64,000 bases of DNA, from contig JAINUW010000647.1 of assembly GCA_020205615.1 (NCBI GenBank), forward strand, positions 1 to 64,000, given 5' to 3'. This stretch comes from Panax quinquefolius. Taxonomy: Eukaryota; Streptophyta; Magnoliopsida; Apiales; Araliaceae. The notes under the pieces are model-generated. The model made no database searches and had not been told where the DNA came from. It worked only from the letters and a program-made list of their open reading frames with translations. This document shows, one piece after another, positions 24,716 to 36,310 of this stretch. Both the position numbers and the translations under genes were made by a program. How positions within the stretch are numbered: the first letter of the stretch is position 1; every line of letters starts with the position of its first letter.

Positions 24716-24949
24716 AATAATATCATCATTTAAAGGCGAGAATGATGAAAAATATTTTTAAAGAAAACGAATCCGGTGAAACAAAAGAACAAGTATTATG
24801 GATTCGTATTTTAAACAATCAGAAAGTTCACAAATACTTCATAAATAATCATATCAAGTAAAATTCAAGAATGATCAAAACATGGATACAATCAAAGCTA
24901 GTATCGAATAGATATATTTAGACGAAAAGAAGAAATTTTATTTTTCGAT

Positions 24950-25150
24950 GAATAGTCCGTATATCGTGAATAGTCAGTATATGTGAATAGTGCCGAGATA
25001 CACGTGAATAGTAACTTCGACACCAAAAGATAGAAATTCCACAAAAAACATCTTCACGCTTCATTGAATAGTACTCGTGAATAGTAACTTTCGTGAATAG
25101 TAACTCATGAATAGTAACTTCGTGAATAGTAACTCATGAATAGTAACCCA
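24950..25150 (-). repeat. GTGAATAGTAACT minisatellite in LTR D
   Basis: About eight imperfect copies of (G/A)TGAATAGTAACTCG, partly spaced. The same unit occurs in the LTRs of Tekay-3 (30440-30530) and Tekay-4 (42835-42935 and 56755-56900). Confidence 0.75.
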
Positions 25151-26659
25151 GACATGAAAAAGTTCCAAATTTGATAAAAAGTACCAACCAATATTTCAAA
25201 GATAATGATATTGAAGAAATAATATCATTTGAGAAGAAAATAACATCCCTTACCTCAAAGAATCGAAGACCGGAAGGAAAGGTCAAGTGATCTTTGAATG
25301 AAACTTGTCTTGACAAAGACTCTCAAAGTATCTAAATACTCACAAAATACACTTTCGATAATATAGAGAGAAAGAGAGAAAGCTTTGTTTCGTGTGATTT
25401 TCAATTCTAACTTAGCCCTCTATTTATAGGAAAATGTTAGTTCACCAGGAAAGCAGACTTGACCTGCTACCTGATGGCTTTACCTGCTTCTATTGCCACC
25501 CACCACATTTGAAATAAAATTCAGCACATTTCTTCACCAACCACAAGTGGGGTCCACTCAATTCTAGAATTTTCCACCAAAATCAATTATAAACCTAATT
25601 TCCGAATCCAGACACCTCTTAAAATTCACAACAAATCATTCGTGCATTTTTAACGGTTCAAAATTTGTGGACATATACTCAACTTATGTATGTATAACAT
25701 ACCCAAAAATTACCACAATCCAACGGTGGATTAAAAATTATAACTCACTTAATACATCAGTAAAAATCTTGATTTGATTTTTAATACCTCCAATCCGACA
25801 AAATACAAATAAAACATCTCGGCATTAATTCCTTCATTAATAACCACATAAATAAATCCATCATTTATATTCATATAAAATAAATATTTCCTTATCATAT
25901 GAATCAATAATTAATTATTCACAAATAATATTATGAATCACAATTATGACAATCGTGCCGTTCCAGAAAGAGGGGCTTTCCAATAAGGATCTCTCTCCTT
26001 ACTGGGCATGATTAGGTGACCAAACCTCTCCTCGATGTAACTTTCTAGACATTGCCAATAATGTTATCTAATAATATTATTCAAATAATATGAATTATTG
26101 ATCGATAATGGAGATAATGTGCGAGTGACAATTATTGAACAAGAATAATATAAAATATCAACGCAAAGAATTATTGAATCAATAAAATAAAATATTGAGC
26201 AAGAACTCATTGTGAAAATTATTGAGTAGTGCCATCTTACGTAAGGATCAATAATTCAACAATCATAAATCTGTGGTATTGCTCTTTGTGTAACCACGCC
26301 AGACATCTTTGTATTTTAACCACCAGGGTATTCCAACAGTCTTAATTGGTAATAACTATGCCAGTTATTTATAACCACCCAAACTTTGTGCGTTTTCCTC
26401 ATCCAATCGCTTTCAGTTATGGGGCCCACACACGGGCTGCTGAGTAAATGCTAATATTCCCACAAGCATGCACGAATATTCCACGACCAAACGAATATTC
26501 CCAAACAAAATGAATATTTTATAACCACTTGCTTATTTTGAAATATTTGCGTATTTAACCCTTAACTATCCACATTAATCAAATCAACCCTTACTATTTC
26601 AAGATAATAAATAAAGGAAATTCCTTTTATTTAAAAATTTGAGGGTCTTACATTTTCTA

Positions 26660-27040
26660 ATTAACATTAAGCTTCATACTTTAGCAATTAGGGTTCTAGT
26701 TTAGTAATTAGGGTTTTTAATTATTAATTAGGGTTTATAATTTTGAAGTTAGGGTTCCTAATTTAGAAATTAGTGTTTCTAATAATTATGGTTTTTCCTA
26801 ATTAAGATTAGAATCTATAATACTAATCATTAATCACATAATACAGTTACTAAACAGTCTTGAACTTGTGTTTGATTTTTAATTTAGGGTTTAGCACAAT
26901 AATACTAGGTTTTAGCATGATATACCATAATTGACCAACCATTATCAGTCTACACATAAACATTACATATTTATAGCACTGAAATAAAAATAATATTATA
27001 TTATTATTCTCATTCCTTGACCAAATCCAAAATTAGGGTT
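26660..27040. repeat. Degenerate AATTAGGGTTT array, right part
   Basis: About ten diverged copies, continuing the array cut at 23850 by LTR D. Confidence 0.65.
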
Positions 27041-27428
27041 TGAATTCCATATCGATTTATCTTACATATATAACATTATAAAGTAAGTTAAAATAATTAA
27101 CTTAATAATCGAACTAAAATTCATATAATAAAATATTTATTATAATAATTCCAATAATCATTTCATATATTATTTAAATAATATATAATCATATTTTCAT
27201 GGAAAATAAATAATAAAAATAGTTTTACTACAAAATTAATTATAAAAATATAATTTATAATGGTCAATAATTCTAAGAAAATTATTTGAAATTATTCATG
27301 TAATAAATAAAATTTATTTATCACATATATACATATACTTTACCTTGCACGTATTCCCACCTTTAAAATAAAAAAAATTATACACAAAATTTCTGATTTA
27401 ATTATATAGAAAATATCGGGTTTGTACA

Positions 27429-28650
27429 AAAGTAGTCTTCTCTTGATCCTCAGGAGCAATGACGATATGGTGATATCCCGAATATCCGTCCAATAGGCAA
27501 TAATACTCATGCCCAGCTAAACGGTCCAACATTTGATCGATAAACGGTAGAGGAAAGTGGTCCTTCAGGGTTGCCTTGTTAAGATTCCTATAATCCATAC
27601 ATACCCTCCAGTCGGTCACTATCCTCGTCAGTATTAATTCATTGTCGTCGTTCGTCACAACTGTCATTCCACCTTTCTTCGGAACACATTGAACCGGACT
27701 TACCCATGAACTGTCTGAAATGCGGTAAATTATCCCAACATCCAACCATTTCAAAATTTCTTTCTTTACAGCCTCTTTCATGATTGGATTAAGTCTTCTT
27801 TGCTGTTCCACTATCACCTTTGCATCCTCTTTCAAGAGTATCTTGTGCATACAAAATGAAGGGCTTATTCCCTTGATGTCGACAATTGTCCATCCTATTG
27901 CAGACTTGTACTCTCTAAGCACCCTCAACAACTTACTTTTTTGTAAATCGTTAAGCGTAGAGGCAATAATAACAAGTAAAGTATTAGAATTACCCAAAAA
28001 CGCATACTTGAGGTGTTTAGGAAGAGGCTTAAGCTCAAAAGTGGGTGGTTCCTCAAGTGAAGGCTTCATTAGTGTCGATGCTTTCTCTTCCATTTGTAGA
28101 GGCTCAAATGGAACCTTAAATCTACTCACTCTAGGAAAAGCATCCAGCATATGTAAGTAGCCCACAAATTTTGGATCATCCAAATCATCATCCCCCATCA
28201 AAGTGTTTTCCAATGGATCCCTGTCCAAACCTCTAATCAGGTCTTCATTAACCATCTTTTTGATCACATCCATTCTGAAACACTCGTCCTCATCTATAGG
28301 GAACCTCATGGGTTTGAACACATTAAATTTAACTTCTTGGTCTTGTACTCTCATGGTTAATTCTCCTTTCTGAACGTCAATGAAAGTCCTCCCAGTATCC
28401 AAGAATGGCCTCCCTAAGATGATTGGGATATTCTCGTCCTCTTCATAATCCAAAACAATAAAGTTTGGTGGAAATATGAACTTATCCACCTTAACTAGAA
28501 TGTCTTCAACGATCCCTCTTGTTTAAGTCACCGATCTGTCTGCCAATTGTAGTGAGATATTTGTAGGTTTCGATGCCGGCAAACCCAACTAAGCATACAC
28601 CGATAATGGCATGAGTTTCACACTTGCACCCAAATCACATAGACATTTGT
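27429..28650 (-). pseudogene. Athila-2 protease and reverse transcriptase N-terminus
   Basis: On the minus strand the protease starts at the left edge of Tekay-3 with CDLGASVKLMPLSVYA (the Athila DLGAS active site). In-frame stops follow near 28590 and 28525, then a 363-codon open stretch: KVDKFIFPPNFIVLDYEEDE, IPIILGRPFLDTGRTFIDV, then RT with GISPSFCMHKILL, WVSPVQCVPKKGGMTVV, VCMDYRNLNKATLKDHFP and LLDGYSGYHH, ending EKTTF at the AAAGT duplication. It is the 5' continuation of 19271-20208. Apart from the stops it is fairly well preserved, and the frame matches across LTR C. Confidence 0.9.
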
Positions 28651-30028
28651 TAAATGTAAGACCCTGAATTTTATGAAATGAAAGTATTCAATTTTCTTAT
28701 AATTATTATTTCATTTAGTAAATGGTTAAATTGATAAAAGGATTAAATTTAAGGGTGATATGTGAAAATTTTGCAAAGTAAAGCAAGTTGTTATAAAATA
28801 TTCGTTTGGTCGTGGAATATTCTTGTTGTCGGGGAATATTCATATACACTAGTATGACCATTTATGGGCCACATAATGTAATAAGCGCTCGGATGAAAAA
28901 AAATGACAAGTTTGAGTTTTATAAATAACGACATAGTTGTTACTATTAACACTGTTGGAATACCTGGTGGTTAAAATACAGTAATACGCGTTGTTGCATA
29001 GTAGCACACGGTATTGCACAGTATTTTCGAATTATTGATTCTTATTGTAAGAAGTCACTACTCAATAATTATTACAGTAATTACTGTTTAATATTTTATT
29101 TTATTGATTTAATAATTCATGTGTTGATATTTTTTATTATTTTTGTTTCAATAATTGTCACTGCACAGTATTTCCCATTATCAAATCAATAATTCATATT
29201 ATTTGAATAATATTATTAGATAGCATTATTGGCAATGTCTATAAAGTTCTGTCAATGAGAGGTTTGGTCACCTAATTGAGCGCCAGTAAGGAGAAATCCT
29301 TATCGGAAAGCCCCTCTTTCACAGGGCGGCTTTGGTTGTCATTATTATGATTCTATAATATTATTTATGAATAATTAATTATTAATTTATATGATAAGAA
29401 AATATTTATTTTATGTGGACATAAATGATGGATTAAAATATTTATTTTATGTGGTTATAAATGAAGGAATTAATGTTGAGGTGTTTTATCAGTATTTTGT
29501 AGGATTGGAGGTATTTACAAAATCAAATCGGTGTTCTTAAGCACTATTGCATGAGTTATAATTTTGATCCGACCGTTGGATCGTTGTGATTTTTGGATAT
29601 GTTATATATATATATATATAAGTTGAGTATATGTCCACAAATTTTGAACCATTAAAAATTAACGTATGATTTGTTATGAATTTTAAGAGGTGTTAAAAAT
29701 CATCCGTTTGTGGATTTCGGATATTTTCTGCTTGGAATTTGAAAAAACTTTCTTCTACAAAGTTGTAGAGAATTCGATTTCGAATGGAATGGACATAAAA
29801 TTCGTATTTTTCTAATAAAAAGGCTATTTATTATGAATTGTTGAAGTTTCAGAAATTAAAATATTTTTATTAAAAATATGGGTGGGCCCCACTTTTGGTT
29901 GTTGGGAAAGGTGGCTGATTTTAGTGGGCCCCACTTGTGGTGGCTGAAATTTTTTCAAAGAAGTGTGCATAGAAAAAATAATAATATTATTTTATTATTT
30001 AGTCTCCTATGGCGTTCTAGCATTTTCC

Positions 30029-30036
30029 TATAAATA
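30029..30036 (+). promoter_or_regulatory. TATA box of Tekay-3 LTR
   Basis: TATAAATA in CCTATAAATAGACAC, about 1.37 kb into the LTR. The same box is found in the other Tekay LTRs. Confidence 0.65.
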
Positions 30037-30439
30037 GACACTTAAGTTAGAATTGAAAATCACACCAAAATCAGAGAATTCTTCTTCTATAATCTTGAGC
30101 TTATTTCTTTCGAGTTTTAGAAAGCTTTGAACGTAGAAAATAGTGAAAGTTTTCTTCAAGAATATCCCCGTTATACCAGTTGGAATACTCTTCTTTTCAA
30201 GGTAAGGGATATTATTTTTGTTCAATATTTGCTTGAAATAATATTTTCTTCCATACTCTGTAGTATGTAAGTAATATTATTTCTTTTCAGATTTCGAATT
30301 CTATACTCGTTTTGTTAAAATTTTGATTTCTATACTCCATGAAATTAGTAGAATATCCTTGATATTTGCGCTTCATCCAGTATCTTTTCATGGAAATATT
30401 ATTTTGAGCATTCTTGATAAGTTTTAACTTTTTCATGTC

Positions 30440-30535
30440 GAAGTACTATTTACGGGGTTACTATTCTTGAAGTACTATTCACGAGGTACTATTCACTCGA
30501 GTACTATTCACCCGGACTACTATTCATGATAAAAT
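30440..30535 (+). repeat. TACTATTCACGAG minisatellite in Tekay-3 LTR
   Basis: About five imperfect copies, the reverse complement of the GTGAATAGTA unit seen in the minus-oriented Tekay LTRs. Confidence 0.7.
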
Positions 30536-30733
30536 TGATTGGTTTTTGGTCCAAATTATTTTTGGTACAATATTATTCTTGAATTTTACTCCACAAAGCA
30601 GTATCATGTTGATAATTTAGACGTTATTAATTTCTGGATAAATTAAATTATAAATCTTTAAAAATTTATCCTTGAACTAGTTTTATTGAATTCTTATATC
30701 ATTGTCATCATCCTCATGTTTATATTATGTTGA

Positions 30734-30995
30734 AAGTCATCTGTGGCTTGTAGTGCATAGATGGACTTTGTATGATTATGACCAGGGATTATTCGGTATA
30801 ATGATGATCATAATGTTACAAATGATGTGGTAAAAGTCCTCATTGGCTCGTAGTGCATTGATGGACAGTTGTTGGCATGATCATGACCATTGATGAATAC
30901 ACGAATATCCTTGGCCCGTAGTGCATGGATAATTTGTGGTCGTGATACTAAAGAATATCCTTGGCCGTAGTACATGGGTGATTCGATGATGTGGA
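30734..30995 (+). repeat. GGCCCGTAGTGC-loop hairpin array in Tekay-3 LTR
   Basis: Four units share the loop TTGGC(C/T)CGTAGTGCAT or a close variant, but the arms differ. AAAGTCATCT pairs with AGATGGACTTT, GTCCTCA with TGATGGAC, and AATATCC with GGATAATT, each with a one-base bulge; a fourth, weaker pair starts AATATCC. A separate ATTATGA...TCATAAT hairpin lies at about 30774-30813. The array is downstream of the TATA box, so it is in the transcript. Confidence 0.7.
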
Positions 30996-31528
30996 TTATT
31001 TATTAAGTTGAGTCTCAGAGATAAAAGTGATGAAAAACCTTTTAAATCATAGAAGATAGTAGATTTTATGCCCTACTTGACTCTTCTAATGGATTGCTTG
31101 TTCCACTGCAGTTAAACTTGATGTTTGTTATATTTTATCAGTTTAACACTGTTGAAGGCTAACGATAAATTATTCTGCATTATCTTAGTCATAATATTTC
31201 TTACTGGGCTAGTTGAGCTCACCTTTTTGCTTTCATTTTCCTCTTCAGGAAATGAGAACGTAGCCGGGACTAGTCGGGGACGGAGTGACGGTCCAGATGA
31301 TAGCATTAGTAGTCATCACTATTATATGAAATAGTGTGATAATAAATGTATTGAGGACTCCATTTGAGTTGAATATTGTCTAGAAGACAATATTCGTATT
31401 AAAACTCTCAGTTTATGTTTTGTCGTATTTTACACGACAGTTGTATTATTAAGTTGTATTTGAATTTTGTACCATGTATTTGGCGACTCAAGATGGGTGA
31501 TTTATACCTGTTTTAGGGGCATCATAGT

Positions 31529-31540
31529 TGGTATCAAAGC
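31529..31540 (+). promoter_or_regulatory. Tekay-3 primer binding site
   Basis: TGGTATCAAAGC follows the LTR after a GT spacer. It matches the initiator tRNA-Met type with one change. Confidence 0.85.
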
Positions 31541-31714
31541 TTAAGGATATGATCCCTGGCTGAGATGTGAGACAAGAACTAGGAGGGGAGAGACGGGGAA
31601 ATCCTTCGCTAGTATGACCTACCTAAGTTTATTTGGTAGTTAATTGGTCGATCAGAGTATAGGGATAATATGTGACATGTCAATTAACCCTTGTTTTGTG
31701 GCAGTATTTGAAAA

Positions 31715-31900
31715 TGACATCCGAGAATATTGAGAATAGCAATGGAGCACAGAAGACCGTAGAGTCACCACAGATGAATACCCAGGCATAATGTACAACA
31801 GGAAGACAATAATCCTCATGCAAACAACAACACTGACCAAATGATGAACGATGGAATATTCAGAGGCTTTCTACAATTCATGCAACATCAGGCAAAAGAG
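31715..31900 (+). pseudogene. Tekay-3 gag N-terminus, interrupted
   Basis: The ATG at 31715 gives MTSENIENSNGAQKTVESPQ, collinear with Tekay-2 gag MESENVEVNNGAHETVESP. A one-base frameshift and stop follow near 31787. The matching frame then reads TDQMMNDGIFRGFLQFMQHQ up to 31900, where LTR X begins. The rest of Tekay-3 is not in the window. Confidence 0.85.
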
Positions 31901-33528
31901 TGTAACAATCCGGAATTTCAAATTGTAATAAATATTTATTGAGTTATATAAATATTTATTTAAGGTGTTTATTTTTGAATAAATATTTATTGATGTGATG
32001 GTTGTTAATAAATATTTATAAATCTAAATTTATTGGATAATATTCTAAATTAAATTAATTTATAATTTAGGGAATTGTAATATGACATGAGATGTTATAC
32101 TATTGTTTTGAATTAATAATTTAAGTTGATGTGTTTAATTATTAAATAAAATTATAATAAAAATTATAATTTAGTGGTATTTGCTTAAATGATATATTCA
32201 AATTAAATTATAGCATGTGATTGATTTATTTAATTAATTTTGGATATAGAAATCCAAATAAATAAGATATAATTATGAATTATAAACTAAATTGTTTATT
32301 AAAATAAAATAAAGGAGTTTAATGTGGGTTTGCCAAACAAGGCTTAATATATTAAGTCTTTAATATTTAAAGGGTTTTGCCAAACAAAGCCTTATGACTT
32401 TTGAATTTCTAATTTTTGAATTTAAATAAAATAAATAATATAAAATATATTTATAGTAGAGATACGTTTATAATAGTGTAACTGGTATATTTAGTAGGCG
32501 TATTAAGGCCATATCAGTTACTTTAGTTTGCGTATATTTGTTATTGGTTTTGTTTGTTGCTTAAGCCTAAGAGAAGAAAACTGAGAAGTTCAAAGAACTT
32601 GAGAGAGAATTGGAGAGGAGTCTTAAGAATTTTCACAGCAAGTTTAGTGTTTAGCAAGGTTGTGCAAGCTAATTGAAGGTATGTTCCATAGTCTCTATAT
32701 TACATACATGTATATGTCTACATATGTGAATTACGGCAAAATTTCATGTACTCTATGAAATCAAATTCATTGAATTATTGCTATACAATGAGATAGTTGT
32801 GGTTATATGTGTTGAGATGGTTGAGGTTGTATTTAAACAAGAGTTTGTATGCTAATTTCATTCTAATAGTAGAAAATTTTGACAGTGTATATATTTTCTT
32901 ATGTAGCTTATGTAAGTATCAATTTTGATGGTCAACTTGCATGTTAAGTTGTTAATTGAGTCTTGTATATTTTAGTTCTTTAAGAAACGAGCATAATATA
33001 ATTTGAACGAAGCAATTTGGCCAAATATAGATATTACAATGATGAATTTTGTAAAAGATGTCAAGAAAATTGAGTTTTTCATGAAAACATGAAATTTGAG
33101 AAATTAAACTAGTATAGTTGATGTTAAATTATTCTAATTGGTTGAAAATGTTAGCAAACATGTTTATGATAGTTTCGTATCAATTGTACGTGTTAATATT
33201 ATTGTCTTGTGGGTGAAATTCGTGTTAGTTGGGCTAAAATTGACTCTTTGTTCATGCCGTTTACGCCTCATCATGTCGTAATCTGCTAGCAATTGCTTGC
33301 GTGTACAAGGCAAAAACAATTTGTTGTCTGGGTCCAGAAAGCACGTGTATATGGCAGCAATTGCGCCCATACCTCAATCTGAGAGACAGTTTGTTCTGTT
33401 ATTTTTTGCAGACCTTGGAATACCTTACCACTTGGTTTAAGGTTATGTTAATGTGTCAAACATGTAACAACAAGGCTAAAATAGAGATGTGATTATGTGG
33501 TTAGTGAATTCAAAGTGGTAAAAATGAT
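31901..33528 (+). repeat. LTR X, 5' part, inserted in Tekay-3 gag
   Basis: Begins TGTAACAATCCGGAATTTC exactly at the break in gag, like chromovirus LTRs that start TGTAA(C/G). It has an AT-rich ATAAATATTTAT-repeat region (31930-32030). It is cut at 33528 by the Tat/Ogre LTR, so its end, primer site and target duplication are unseen. No gene is supported. Confidence 0.6.
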
Positions 33529-34339
33529 TGTCGACGTCGGGATTTTTGAGTGTCCCTTTTTTGTTACTTTTTCTTTGGTGTTCTCATGTTAATGTGAGAT
33601 TTGTTTGAAAAAATAAGTGAAAAAGGTCCAACATGTATAATGTCAAAAATTTGACTTTAAGAGTCGCCATTGGTGTATTTAATTGGTTGCACTAACTTAT
33701 GACCAAAAGGTTTGCACATTGACCAAAGGTGTTTTGACAACGCTAAATGCAGTCTGTGGAAAAAGAGATTCATTTTAGGTCCAGGGGGGCTTGATTATGC
33801 GGAGGGAAGGTGTTAGGCACCCCCCGACATCCGTGTTACCACGGTGACCGCCACTTCTCAAATAAATTGTTATATGAATGTGTGTGTTTGTGTGTGTGTG
33901 GATCAATGTGCAATTATTTGAAAGTAGTGCGAGGCCTCGTTCGCACCTATATACACAAGGTTTGAATTTTATAGGAAAATTCAGTTTTAACCAAGATATA
34001 GCAATGAAGTTTTATAAAAGAGGTTTTTCAAACCCTGTGCTCAATAGGAATTGAGACCTTTTCATACTTCTATTTTATTATTAAATGTTTGGCTTGTTTG
34101 CTTTTATTTTTGAGATGCGAAGCATGCTCGAAAAAAATAATATCTGACGATCTTGAACTCCTCATGGGCATGATGACCATCCAAGGAAATTGAGACACTA
34201 TAAAATAATGTACTGTTTGCTACAATTTGAAAAATGTCCATCATGGGAACTCGAATCTAGATTCAAGAACCGAACTTGTGATCACATGATTCCTAGGCTC
34301 ACATGACACTGCAATTTGCATGGAAAGCGATAGCGATAA

Positions 34340-34353
34340 TATATATAAAAGTG

Positions 34354-34405
<52 letters not shown>

Positions 34406-34444
34406 GCAACTCCACTGGGGATCGGAAATATAAAACTCCATGGG

Positions 34445-34502
<58 letters not shown>

Positions 34503-34731
34503 ATCAACCACATAAGTAAACTCAAAGGACGAAATGTAAATAAAGTCGTAAAAGTGATCAACCGCCACGGAGTAAACTCCAGCGAGAGACAAAATGTAAA
34601 TAAAAGTGTAAAAGGCCACGAAATAAACTCCGTGCCCGAGAGGAATGTAAATATATATATATGTACAAATATATATAAAAGCAAAGAACGACTAGATGTA
34701 AATCCGTGCTCATCGGATATGTAAGAGCAAC

Positions 34732-34776
<45 letters not shown>

Positions 34777-34870
34777 CGAATAAACTCATAGGATGTAAAA
34801 TCTAGGCTCATCGGATATGTAAAACAACAGTTATATATATATATATATATAAGCAATTAAACGCCCGCAT
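34340..34870 (+). repeat. (TA)n runs interspersed with AAACTCC...AAATGTAAATA units
   Basis: Long (TA)n tracts lie at about 34358-34402, 34448-34498, 34737-34774 and 34831-34850. Between them are five or six diverged units of the form (A)AACTCC...GA.AAATGTAAATA. The translated TYR-ILE runs in this region are artefacts of the (TA)n. Confidence 0.8.
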
Positions 34871-35275
34871 CAAGTTCAGGCTCAATCGAGGCATAACTCG
34901 ATAATGTTAGTCCATATATATGAAATATATACATATATTAGTATATATATATATAGACAGTAATGAAAACCATTTGATAGAAAGTCCGCAAACGCACACA
35001 ACACGACTCTCAATGTGTATAACGAAAAAGTGTGCTATATATGAGCGAAGGCTTTATAAAATGTAAGAAGGCTACGTTGAAATGCCAAAAGTAGACTTCT
35101 ATGACTTTAAATGGATAAACACTCGGCCCTCTTGGATAAAAGATAGCTATATGTGAGCTAACTAGTGTTTAAAGAAGAGGAAACACTCAAAAGATGTGTA
35201 TGCAGAATAAAATGGACAGGGCTTCCTCGCCTTTTTCCTTCTCTCCTCTCTCCCAAATGGCTGACCCAAGCCTTG

Positions 35276-35283
35276 TATATATA
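35276..35283 (+). promoter_or_regulatory. TATA box of Tat/Ogre-1 LTR
   Basis: TATATATA in CCTTGTATATATAGAAGG, following a pyrimidine-rich tract. It is a plausible LTR promoter for the leader and ORFs downstream. Confidence 0.5.
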
Positions 35284-35654
35284 GAAGGATGGCCGCAGGT
35301 ACACCTACGGCTGGTCGTGGTGGATCCGAGCCTCGCGGGTCCCATCATCTCGTAGTACGTGCAGTCGTGCACTGTAATATCCGCTCAAACTTGCAGAACT
35401 TCAATCCAAGCATCCGAATGAGGTATAACTAACCTTCTTCAGACCGCTAGTGTCGAGAGTTACGCAATGACATGGATTAGAGGTTGTACGAAGTCAGGAA
35501 GAGGGGTCTATGCCCATGGTCTTCAAGCTTCAAGTTCTATCCAAAGTACCGCCACACGTAATAGTCACTCAGGATTGTCATTCCTCGGCTCTTGTGGGAC
35601 ATTGTTGGATGTATATATGATGTGTTGAGACAGCGTGCCATTTGTCGAAGGAAC

Positions 35655-36310
35655 AAGATGACGTTTGACTCCTCGCCGGGGTTATCGCCGATTTGAGTTG
35701 AAAGTAGACATTGCTCAGGGTTACAGCTGAGATTGGACTACTTGTTGGTATGCTGCGATATCATCTTGTTGACGTGGTAAGATGACGTTGTGACTCCTCA
35801 CTGGGGTTATCGCCGGTTTAAGCAGAAAGTAGACGTTGCTCAGGGTTACATCTGAGATTGGGCTACTTGTTTGTATGCCTCACTATCATCTGTGGATGTT
35901 TCTGTCTACCCGTTGTTATCTTCGGGTCTGAGGTGTGTGTGCCTTGACAGGATGTTGGTGGTTGAAGCTGATTGCATTTGTTTGAAACAAGCATTTCCGG
36001 GGTTACTGCCGGAACTGCAATGGCATCTCTTGGGGCTATCACCAAGGATGGGGTTGCTACTCCCAGTGTTTCTCTGGGACTGGAACTGAGCGTCGCGGTG
36101 TTATCGCCGAGATAGAACTGTCCTCTCCGGTGTTGTTTCTGGTCTTTTGATCTGCATATCTCGGGGTTATCTCCTAGATCGGAAATGACATTTCCGGTGT
36201 TCCGGGTTTTGAGATAACGCTCCCGGATTATGTTCCGGGTTGGAACTAAACTTTCGGTAGTATCCGGAATGGATGTAAGCAAGCTTCCAGGGTTATCTCC
36301 AAAAGAAGAA
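35655..36310 (+). repeat. Array of GG(T)TATC-loop inverted repeats
   Basis: About 12-14 units share a loop near GGTTATCG or GGTTACNG, but stems vary with pairing kept. CTCAG pairs with CTGAG (twice), ACCCG with CGGGT, TTCCGG with CCGGAA, CTTGG with CCAAG, TCCCAG with CTGGGA, CCCGG with CCGGG, and ACTGG with CCGGT through a G-T pair. The first two units repeat as a block of about 120 bases (35655-35740 and 35780-35870). The array is downstream of the TATA box. Confidence 0.7.

Larger units (their letters stand above)
23853..26652 (-). mobile_element. Solo LTR D (Tekay-type) nested in LTR C
   Basis: On the minus strand it begins TGTAAGACCCTCAAA and ends GGGGCGCCACA. It is 2.8 kb and flanked on both sides by LTR C sequence. 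The target duplication is imperfect (CTTTT left, TTTTC right, sharing TTTT). It contains TATAAATA on the minus strand at 25421-25428, a six-unit tandem array (24395-24715) and a GTGAATAGTAACT minisatellite (24950-25150). The rest is AT-rich and non-coding. Confidence 0.85.
20204..27433 (-). mobile_element. Solo LTR C with target duplication AAAGT, inserted in Athila-2 RT
   Basis: The LTR body is 20209-27428. On the minus strand it starts TGTACAAACCCGATATTTT and ends CCCCCGACCCA-like. The flanking 5-mers 20204-20208 and 27429-27433 are both AAAGT, and removing the LTR rejoins the Athila-2 RT frame at EKTTF. There is no internal domain, so this is a solo LTR left by recombination. The LTR is about 4.4 kb without the nested LTR D. 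21580-22560 is extremely AT-rich, with ATTAAATAT-type repeats and no gene. Confidence 0.88.
28655..31526 (+). repeat. Tekay-3 5' LTR (forward)
   Basis: Starts TGTAAGACCCTGAATTTT at 28655, inside the Athila-2 protease, and ends GGGGCATCATA at 31526, where the usual terminal CA has become TA. The length is 2872 bases. It holds TATAAATA (30029-30036), a (TA)n run (29599-29622), a TACTATTCACGAG minisatellite and the GTAGTGC hairpin array. A GGGCTAGTTGAGCTCACC block lies at 31205-31222, as in the other Tekay LTRs. Confidence 0.88.

Noticed and set aside
33164..33492. Possible short host exons near 33164-33492
   Set aside because: The frames are short and on both strands, with no supporting motif, inside an LTR remnant.
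34405..34422. Ogre-type primer binding site (CAACTCCACTGGGG)
   Set aside because: It lies in a degenerate repeat whose other units carry AAACTCC words, and no LTR end with CA directly precedes it. It is kept only as a possibility.
34241..34789. Long open frames rich in Tyr-Ile
   Set aside because: They are translations of (TA)n microsatellite.
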